A stretch of DNA of 64,000 nucleotides from Dysidea avara. Its lineage: Eukaryota > Porifera > Demospongiae > Dictyoceratida > Dysideidae. This document shows positions 57,101 to 64,000 of the stretch, piece by piece. Made by a program: the position numbers and the translations under genes. How positions within the stretch are numbered: position 1 is the stretch's first letter; each line of letters opens with the position of its first letter. The stretch is taken from contig NC_089280.1 of the NCBI RefSeq assembly GCF_963678975.1, positions 16,404,780 through 16,468,779 of the forward strand, written 5' to 3'. The notes beneath the pieces were generated by a model. That model searched no databases. It was not told the origin of the DNA and worked only from the letters and a program-made list of their open reading frames with translations.

Positions 57101-60100
57101 AGTTGTGATAGCGTACTTTTGTTTGACTAATGTCCTAATGTTCTGGTTTGACTAATGTCCTAATGTTCTGGTTTAACATGCTTACCCAACAGTTATGTTA
57201 TTCATTCACTTAGCCTGGGATATAATTTTTGTTCATTTTGATTATCCATGCTATTATTGACACAGCCCGGCATATTGATTTTTTGTACATTCTCTTTTAA
57301 TTCAGTGCCTGCTAGATTGTGTCATCAGATATCGAAACAAGTGTTTTTGGTGTTGCGACCGATGTTCCAGGTCAGTTGCATGAGTGTTTAATTTAAGGTT
57401 AACTTCAGTGCCTGCTTATTCTTTTACAGGTCTCAGTATCGTCATGCTGACATACAAGAAATCATCACTATTGTTGGAACTATTTTTAGTCAAGTCTTGA
57501 TGTGATGTTAATTAACGTTGTTACACATTGTTGTATGTTTACCATATGGCAAGAAATTATCATGGCCATCATGAAATTTGAATATTGTGTAAGTTGTGTG
57601 GACCAACCCCAACTCATACATGGTCACTGGCAAACCACGAACCACATTCGAGCCACAACACCAACCACATTCGAGCAATCCATTACAAAATTTTGTTGCA
57701 CCATTTGTGTGTGCATAATACTTAATAAAAGCCACAACACAAGCTACATGGTACATACTACATAGAGGTGGTAACCCCTAAAAGCTTGTTACCTTTTGTA
57801 TTCACCTTACCGGCCTTTGTGGTTAATCTATTAAAAATTACATGTAAATAGAGAATTGAAGAGTATGCTTAAAGCACCTTTGCTAGTGATTTTGTTCTTC
57901 AAACCATAAGACAACTGGCGATTTATAAACGCTCGCATGGGGTGTGGTACTAAATGGAATTTAAAAGATTTCTGCTTAAAACGCCATCCCTAGGGAACTT
58001 ACAGTTCAGCACGCTGTCACAACTTGTTTATCAGGCATTAGAGTTTGTGTCCACGTTGTGTCTTTAAAAGTTATTGTAGGGATTAGAGATTGATTGAAGA
58101 AAATACGCGTATAGGCAAACCAGGATTGGATAATGTCAGTGCTAGATGGACTATACAAACACGACTATGTTGACTGGTATAACGTGACAGTAGTTGTAAC
58201 ATAAGGTAGAGAAATAAAGTGAAATACGCCTATTTTTTTATTTTGCGATGGTTACTTTTTTATTTTAGCGAGGTCGCAAGAAAACTATAACGACTCCTAA
58301 AGATTTTTTAACACGTAACGCAATACAAATCTATTGAGAGATGTTGCATAATTTAGGACTAATATTGCGAAACTGGCCCTACACGTAAATAACTCACAGT
58401 AGTGGCCGCGCGTCTTTTAATTGGGCGTGCGCTTTGTAGTTTCTTGGCCGCGCGACTCACTACCGTGAGTCTTGATAGGCAAATCTCACGACCAAACAAG
58501 GCCATATACTGTATTGCAACAAATGTACACTAAATGCATTAGCTGACCAAATAACAGAAAGTATGATGATTTCTTTTTTACAAAAAAAAACAACAACATA
58601 GAAGTGGAGGCATGTCTGGGCTTGACCCAAACATAATGCTTAGGTGTAATTGTCATGGAGGTATGAAGCTGGTTCCTAATTAGCTGTTTGGTAAACCTTT
58701 TAGTTCCTAATTAACAGTAATATTTAACTAAGCTCTTACATGATGTATCCAGTTATAAGGGAGATATAGACAGTCTCCTGGTTCCACTCTCACATAGTAC
58801 CATGGTACCTCCATCATTCCTGGATGTGATGTCATGTTGACCCTACCAACAACTATCATCACATCATGTAACCATAACAATGACCACATACCTTTCCACA
58901 TCAATATGGTAGTAACCTAACCCTGCATGTTCTGGTCCAATAATCTCAGAGTACTCTGCAGGGATCAGTACAAACTCTTTTATACCACTAGCAAGGCAAT
59001 GGAGGTTCTCGTATGAGTCAGTATGAAGAACTGACATTGTTCCACCATTGCTGAACCTAAAAAACACAGCAGCACAATTTTGTTTTAGTGGATTAACATC
59101 TCATCCAACTAATATCACTAAATAAGCTCCAAGATATTGTTTGATGTCAAAACACAGTGTGTCGTGTGTCCAGGGAAAGCCAGTGTAGGTGCATGGCAGA
59201 CAAGTGCCAAAAAAATGTAGTTATGCAATTCTTCCTTTTTACATAAAGCTTTCTATGATTCGCATCAAATATAGTATGATCATTTACATTCTGATTATTA
59301 TGTAGACTGAATAAAGTATCGGAGAGCTTCGCATATTTTATTTTAAAATCAGAGGTACGATTTGTTGTCTCACTTACCATCCAAACCACCTATGAGAACA
59401 CGTAGCTGGTTTTCTCAGTAAACTATATCAAGACCCAGCGTAAATCCAACAGTGAGTAACAAGTGCACAACCAAGATACTCTAATAGAGCAGTCACATAC
59501 TCTAATAGAACATTCAACCAATTATACAAGTATCTTAACAGTGACACACGAAACATCAACTATTTGCAATTTTAATAAAATTAACAAATGAAAGCAAACT
59601 GGCTTTGAGGCTTACACATGAAATCACAAGAAAACAACTAATCTAACAGCTGTGCTGATTATTGGCACATGTAACAATACTGCAATCATTGTTTTGCTAA
59701 TACCAAACAGATTACATCTTCTCATGCACTAGCAATTTTTTGAAGGTCTCAAGCTTGGATTAGAAACTCTATATCACATATTTTATACCACATACTATAT
59801 TACACGCCAGCAACACACACACTATGCATACACCACACAACATAACACACTCATCTTACCACATAAAGCAAAAGTTAAGATACTCAATATATCCACCACA
59901 CAATAGACAACGTGGCACCATCCACTCTTGTTGCATACCATCGGGCATGTCATCTACTAAGTAGATGTCTTCTGTTTTGTAACGCTAAGTATAATTTAAG
60001 GTAAGTACAAGTGCCACTTGATATTTGATTACCTTTAAAAATTCTCCAAAAGTGCTGGAGCTGCCATTTCCCATCCTGTCTTCTTTCTTACCAATTTCAT

Positions 60101-60477
60101 ATCCAATTTTTAAATTGCCGAATGTTTTACTAGAAAATACATACACCAAACAAAGCTACTTTGAAATTCATCAAGTCCTGCACTGGTAGCCGTAGGATAC
60201 CTTCTTACAGTTCAAATACTTCTTACCTCAAATACTCATCATCATTCCATGAAGTAACTGCTGGGGTCCCAGCTATTGCTCCTTTGAACAACACTGGGGT
60301 GTGTTTAGCCATGTATTTGTCATAGAACTCCAGTGGGTCTGGTACACTGGTAAGAACCTCTATACCTTCCTCTGGCGGTCTGTGCGATCCTATAGGTTGC
60401 ATGTGTCCTGGCAGATTATCTTCATTCCTTACAAAAACTGCCAACGTAGTTAGTAACACGAAAGCGATTCGCAACAT
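51180..60477 (-). CDS. JmjC (cupin-type) domain protein B, ER-lumenal, 9-10 exons
   Basis: Exons are 60477-60227, 60129-60033, 59984-59860, (59389-59378, 12 nt), 59056-58892, 58842-58740, 52848-52796, 52737-52584 (or 52581), 51900-51613 and 51260-51180. All are GT-AG and phase-consistent, giving 442 residues with the microexon or 438 without. A signal peptide occupies residues 1-17 (FVLLTTLAVFV). The N-terminal motif GHMQPIGSHRPPEE is shared with gene A. Fe ligands lie in VLHTD, with the distal His in NWIHH. A DPGCDGKMLVSKL segment and an acidic region follow. The end, TEHNEL, fits KDEL-type ER retention. Exon 8 has two adjacent possible donors (GTGGTA and GTATGG), differing by one Val. Intron 6 (5.9 kb) is full of repeats. 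The start is head-to-head with YPEL5. Confidence 0.88.
52970..53255. other. Intronic, nothing recognised
   Basis: Part of intron 6 of JmjC gene B. AT-rich, with no exon and one motif copy at 52934-52948 just before it. Confidence 0.4.
53256..54065. repeat. Near-perfect inverted repeat, ~395-bp arms, ~21-bp loop
   Basis: The left arm starts CCACCCCAAAAACACCTTCG and ends at GGCCGCCTTTTTT (53650). The right arm starts AAAAAAAGGCGGCC (53671) and ends GAAGGTGTTTTTGGGGTGG. The only difference I see is one base in an A/T run. The same 60-codon frame is therefore present on both strands. Each arm contains two direct sub-repeats with GCTGATATCTGAAGCGGCC. Foldback transposon ends or a recent inverted duplication are both possible. 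No clear target duplication was found. Confidence 0.92.
54207..54239. repeat. Short hairpin
   Basis: ACACCGTAAATTC and its inverse GAATTTACGGTGT are separated by GGAAGTAT or similar. Possibly a remnant of a small element. Confidence 0.6.
54435..54792 (+). repeat. Two-copy tandem repeat, ~175 bp unit
   Basis: Copies begin near 54435 and 54608. They share GCAACTTCAGGAT/ACAACTTCAGGAT, GGACTCAAxCATCAAGACT, GATGGACAATGCCxGCACTA and CCCCTCAAGG, and each ends GATCxTCACCTTTTGACTG. A 91-codon frame spans both but shows no domain. Confidence 0.75.
56343..56655 (+). repeat. Direct duplication, copy 1
   Basis: It begins TGTGATAGCGTACTTTTGTT and runs through GCCCGGCATATTGATTTTTT and GTGTTGCGACCGATGTTCCA to TTCTTTTACAGGTCTC. 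The second copy is at 57106-57436. Confidence 0.85.
57106..57436 (+). repeat. Direct duplication, copy 2
   Basis: Same landmarks as copy 1 in the same order. It also has an internal 24-bp duplication (GTCCTAATGTTCTGGTTT twice, 57131-57175). Confidence 0.85.
57481..58739. other. Intronic, nothing recognised
   Basis: Part of intron 6 of JmjC gene B. Includes a GGCCGCGCGTC/TTGGCCGCGCGAC pair near 58403-58448, perhaps ends of a small element. No supported exon. Confidence 0.4.
59378..59389 (-). other. Candidate 12-nt microexon of JmjC gene B
   Basis: On the minus strand, TCATAG precedes GTGGTTTGGATG, which is followed by GTAAGTG. It enters and leaves in phase 2, so inclusion adds four residues (WFGW type) just before the FSNGG/VLHTD Fe-ligand segment and skipping keeps frame. 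Gene A shows no equivalent. Confidence 0.5.
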
Positions 60478-60556
60478 TGCACCAAAGTGTTAGAGTCAAA
60501 CCAAATCTTTATGGTGATCTTTAATTGAAAATACTAACAGAAGTCTAGCGATTTCA
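60478..60556. promoter_or_regulatory. Shared divergent promoter/5' region of JmjC B and YPEL5
   Basis: The two start codons point away from each other with only 79 bp between them, so promoters and 5' leaders must share or overlap this DNA. No TATA box is evident. Confidence 0.6.
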
Positions 60557-62899
60557 ATGGGTCGAACGTTTATCGAACACCCCGGCGGAGCCAGAGTGTA
60601 CACCTGTTCTAATTGTGAAACACCGCTAACCAACCGTGGAGAACTTATTTCTACCGTAAGTGTGTTAACTCGTCTATAGGCAAACCCCATTTAATATGGT
60701 CCAGTTATCAGTTGTGAATATTGGTGTACTCATAAACATTATAGTCATTGTGTAATATATACTGAACTGTTAATATCTGGTAGAGAATTATGAACTGAAG
60801 CAAAATTCCCAACTTCAGTAGAATTACTGCTATTCCACTTTATACACCAACCTGCTAAACAAAATGAACATGCATGTTATCCACGGTATTTTGTAGTCTG
60901 GCATGGCCGCCCCTTCGCAAACGGGAAGGATCTGGGGACTCTAGCATTGTGTACTTGTGCGAACTTACCAAAAACTAGTGCGTCCAATCAAATCACCTGC
61001 CTGCTCATTTAGTGGATATTTGTTTTGGCTTACTTGATAGGTGGCAAACAATGGTTTCTGTTTTGCTTGCCTCGAGTCTTGTCCAATTAGAACAACTTAT
61101 CCTGAAGGAATAAGGATGGCATATTAAAAAGCACAAAGAGTACGTTAAGTAGCCTTGTAAGTTAGAAGCGTAGAGTTTTTTTTTAGCGTTCCACTGGATA
61201 TGAATATCACAATGACTAACGATAATGGTGCAATTTAATTACGGAAAACCACGCCTCTCCCACTTTTTACATTCCATTTGCACAAGTACACTATGCTAGA
61301 GTCTCCAGACCCTTCCTGTTTGCGAAGGGGCGGCCACGCCAGACTAGGTATTTTGATGGAAGATTTATACTCGGTGGAAACTTTGGTTGTAATTTGTTTT
61401 TTAGGCAGCAGGCAAGGAAGCAATTTGAGACCACCACATGAGCTCGAGACCCATATCCAAATTGATAATTCAGTGGTAATGTAGCATGTTCGAAATTGCT
61501 ATAAAAATTTTCACGAATGATGCAGTCTATCAATCTTGTGCTGATATCGTTAATTGTGAATAGGGCCTGTTATAAGTTATTACTTTGTAGATGTTAAAAC
61601 ATCTGTGGTGAATTTCTGAATATTCATTGCTGCTACATATTTTTTTTATTGCCATCTGTTTAGACAGTTTGTTGTTTATCACCAGCTGTCTTCCTACATA
61701 AACAATCAGAATTCAATCTCTAAAATCAAATCACCATTCCATGAGTTCTCCCCACACCAGCTGACTGGTACTCAATGACTCAATGTCTGATTAGCAAAAA
61801 ATATCCATCTTAGACCTGCCATGTTGGTTATAACAACTAGGGTATAGTGGTTGACGTACTGATCGCAATTGTTTTGTTGCTGTAGAGGTTCACTGGAGCT
61901 ACTGGTAGAGCATTCCTCTTCAACAAAGTGTAAGTGAAATGTATCATAAATATCTCTTAGTATGAGGAAATAAGGACATCTTGATAAATCAGCTCCCAAG
62001 ATGTCCATTGACGCACATTTGGTCACCCGTAACACTCGGTGTAAGGCCTATTTTGCTAACATCACTTACCATCATCTGGCTAGAACACAGCAACATTTTC
62101 AACATAGTGCCACTTGCTGGTGGAACAAGTTACCATTTGAAGTGCCCCGCAAGCATGAAGAATTTGTAAGACTCACTATATGACTAATAATAGCTAATTT
62201 GTGTATTATTTATTTGTTTTGCTTTGTATTTGTCATGTCTTGTATGTTTTTCAGTTTTGTACTTGTGTATTTGTATGTGTCTCAGTGTACTCTGACGTGG
62301 AAGAACGTCTATGCCAAATGTCATGAGTTTAAACAAAAAATCAATCAGATGTATGTACAAGTTCCACTCGTACATTTTTTTAAACCTAGTAACCAATTAC
62401 AAACCTTTACAAGTCAATTTCTATTGTTACAGTGTAAACCTAGTTTACAGTGACGTTCAGGACAGAATTATGGTGAGGTGTAGTTGTAGTGTTGAATTGT
62501 GGCTATCATGTACTTGTTGTTAGTTGACTGGTAGACATATTGTGAGGGACTGTTCATGTAAAGAGTGCAACACCAGATTGGGATGGATATATGTATGTTA
62601 TCTGTTACTATTAATAGTACAGTGGTTCTATTTATAGTATCATTTTTGTGTGCTAAAAAGGAATTGTGTATGTTAAATTAGATACAAAGTTTTACACATG
62701 CACAAATTTTTTGACTGATTTTTGTTAATGTGCTGCTTTCCTTCCATTAGGAATTTGCTACAGAAGAATCTCAGCGTTACAAGGTTTGCATAATGTGTGG
62801 TAGTGTCATGTACCATTTCAGTACAACATCTTGTAGGAAGGCAAAGTGATCCTGGAACGTGCTCTGATTACAGAAACTGAAGGAATTGCTGAAGTCTAA
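60557..62899 (+). CDS. YPEL5: Yippee-like protein, YPEL5 type
   Basis: Exons found are 60557-60655, 62433-62472, 62524-62592, 62751-62783 and 62837-62899. All are flanked by GT-AG. They encode [20 protein letters not shown]..., [44 protein letters not shown] and [20 protein letters not shown]. Both CxxC zinc pairs (CSNC, CKEC) are present with the family spacing implied. The match to animal YPEL5 is close from end to end. Known role in animals: subunit of the CTLH/GID ubiquitin ligase complex, and cell-division and growth functions. The short exon that should encode the conserved RFTGxxGRAFLFN segment (about 41-44 nt, between 60656 and 62432) was not located; that intron holds a foldback element and a LINE relic. 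AATAAA at 63092-63097 may end the transcript. Confidence 0.85.
60894..61346. mobile_element. Foldback DNA element with 9-bp target duplication, in YPEL5 intron
   Basis: The ends are TAGTCTGGCATGGCCGCC and the inverse of TAGTCTGGCGTGGCCGCC. The flanks both read GGTATTTTG (60885-60893 and 61347-61355). The arms are about 70 bp, including CGCAAACxGGAAGG and CTCTAGCATxGTGTACTTGT. Same family type as 10599-11059. Confidence 0.85.
61980..62185 (+). mobile_element. LINE C-terminal relic in YPEL5 intron
   Basis: A frame of about 60 codons contains [20 protein letters not shown], matching the FxHSxxxxWNxLP motif of non-LTR elements. It lacks a recognisable tail. Confidence 0.55.
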
Positions 62900-63091
62900 T
62901 ACATCACAACTCAAATATTTAACACATGCAAATTGCATAATACAATCAATTCACAATCGCTAATGAAATCCCATGTAGTATACTATGACATACTGCAAGT
63001 ATGTGCTTATCATGTAATGTTTACTTCAAATCAAAATTCACCCTTGAAATACAGATTATCCTTATGGTTTAAATCACAATTAAAATTATTA

Positions 63092-63097
63092 AATAAA
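63092..63097 (+). promoter_or_regulatory. Candidate polyadenylation signal for YPEL5
   Basis: AATAAA lies 190 bp after the YPEL5 stop and 76 bp before the stop of the converging HECT gene. Confidence 0.35.
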
Positions 63098-63172
63098 TAT
63101 ACAATGTTATACATACAAATAATCTCAAAATTAATTTATATAAGATTTCTGTCGTAAAATTGATAAATGAGA

Positions 63173-63811
63173 TCATGCAAATTCAAATCCTTGACTACCA
63201 CAGTGGATAGCAACACTCAGTCTGTCAGCGATCATCTGTTTGCTCCTGTACTCGGGCAATTTGAGAAGATTAAAACTATAGGATAAAAAATAGAATTTAT
63301 ATCGAGTGAAATACGCATTCATGGGGAGTTAGCCAGTGATTTATTTACTTAAAAGTTGCAAAAGAAAACCCCACATCCCACTTTAAAGGAAGCGAGGGAC
63401 ATTTTCCCTACACCTAGTTGTAAGCTTACCACCTAGATTAAAGAAAAAAACTAAAAGAAAGCTTATACGGGCACAGGAGTCAGGAGAAGATTCCAGATAG
63501 TACTGTATAGTATGTAGCTCTATGCGAGCTATGTGTTTTCCACAGTAAAGCTTGGTATGGGTTTCCAGTGCTTACCATGTACTAGCTGTAGGAAGGCGAT
63601 CAGGGTTTTGCTCTCTGGTGATAGTGAACTTCTGTTGACCACTTGCACCCACCAAATTAGTGAAGCCTCCCATTGGTACTCTAGAGCTGTTTGAAGCAAC
63701 CAATCAGATTTTAGTATTGCAGAAAGTGGGTGGGGCTCACCTTCCAGTTACAAACTGCAATAGCAGGGCACGGTCTTTTTGACTGTACTCATGTACCAAC
63801 TCCCAAAACCA
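63173..63811 (-). CDS. HECT-type E3 ubiquitin ligase, last three exons (5' part beyond window)
   Basis: Exons are 63811-63741, 63680-63576 and 63275-63173, phase-consistent for 92 residues plus stop. They encode the C-lobe of a HECT domain: [54 protein letters not shown] and a tail ending GSQGFEFA. The catalytic cysteine that accepts ubiquitin as a thioester is the Cys of TASTC. Its codon TG/T is split by the last intron. The subfamily cannot be told from this part. It converges with YPEL5, with 273 bp between stops. The acceptor before 63811 is good, so more exons lie at higher coordinates. Confidence 0.9.
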
Positions 63812-64000
63812 CTAAAACAAACAAACACTCTAATAGAACATACACATTACACTAACTTGTCACACAATGAAAAACTGATCAACAACACCACTTTAAATGG
63901 CCATTTTAAGTAGGCCGATAACTTCATGACAATACTATTTTATTAGTGACATATACCATTGACTCTGATTATTAGGCATGTGCACTTATTATTTTTGGAG
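63812..64000. other. Intron of the HECT gene
   Basis: No exon seen to the window end. One ACTCTAATAGAACA motif copy lies at 63827-63840, directly upstream (minus sense) of the acceptor. Confidence 0.5.

Larger units (their letters stand above)
55530..57480 (+). other. Cluster of tiny candidate exons with duplicated block, in JmjC B intron 6
   Basis: Many short segments are bounded by AG acceptors and CAG/GTCAGT donors (donors near 55806, 56268, 56588, 56675, 56766, 56860 and 57368). Two related 42-44-nt segments follow TTCAG or ATCAG and code for IETDVFGVATDVP and IETSVFGVATDVP. Each is followed by a TTTTACAG acceptor and a GTCTC start. The first open segment (55545-55740) has no recognised domain. 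This could be a nested gene, a non-coding RNA or an old repeat. I cannot define a complete reading frame. Confidence 0.35.

Noticed and set aside
61291-61533. Minus-strand 80-codon frame in the YPEL5 intron
   Set aside because: Covers the right arm of a foldback element; no similarity to any protein I know.

Overview
The window is intron-rich animal nuclear DNA. Genes are split into short exons with GT-AG introns, and long AT-rich stretches carry foldback elements, MITEs and decayed LINEs. The families present (YPEL5-type Yippee, HECT E3 ligase, RING/TRAF-finger/MATH protein, ER-type JmjC proteins, a MAP3K-like kinase) fit an early-branching metazoan. I infer a demosponge; the sequence alone does not prove this. 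No rRNA, tRNA or CRISPR array was recognised.

Layout. 101-708: MITE. 3724-10020 (-): JmjC gene A in nine exons, with signal peptide and a C-terminal HNEL ER-retention motif. 10.2-13.5 kb: foldback element with 9-bp target duplications, LINE relics and a three-copy repeat. 14474-17013 (-): six exons of a Ser/Thr kinase whose DFG motif reads DFD. 28089-33250 (-): three exons of a single-pass membrane protein; their reading phase joins that of the kinase, so both may be one gene across an 11-kb intron. Inside that interval, 19.19-24.34 kb is a degraded 5.1-kb DNA transposon with terminal inverted repeats. Its coding region carries the full acidic-residue set of a FEN1/XPG nuclease. 29.1-30.4 kb: a foldback element with a MITE nested in it. 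31.7 kb: a (TG)n microsatellite. 33.3-42.6 kb: repeats, with no gene I can support.

42724-44928 (+) is an intronless, intact 734-residue RING/TRAF-finger/coiled-coil/MATH protein. A second, broken copy lies at 49293-50637. Behind each TRAF copy lies a last exon of a JmjC gene (relic near 45.7 kb, functional at 51.2 kb), so a segment spanning both genes was duplicated. 51180-60477 (-) is JmjC gene B, with the same exon plan as A plus a possible 12-nt microexon. Its 5.9-kb intron 6 holds a near-perfect 395-bp-arm inverted repeat, tandem repeats and a block of tiny candidate exons. Gene B is head-to-head with a YPEL5 gene (60557-62899, +), with 79 bp between start codons. YPEL5 converges on the 3' end of a HECT ubiquitin ligase gene (63173-63811, -) that continues beyond the window.

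The genes do not form one pathway. The two JmjC proteins are predicted ER-lumenal Fe(II)/2-oxoglutarate enzymes. The kinase and the TRAF-type protein could belong to innate or stress signalling, which is inference from family only.
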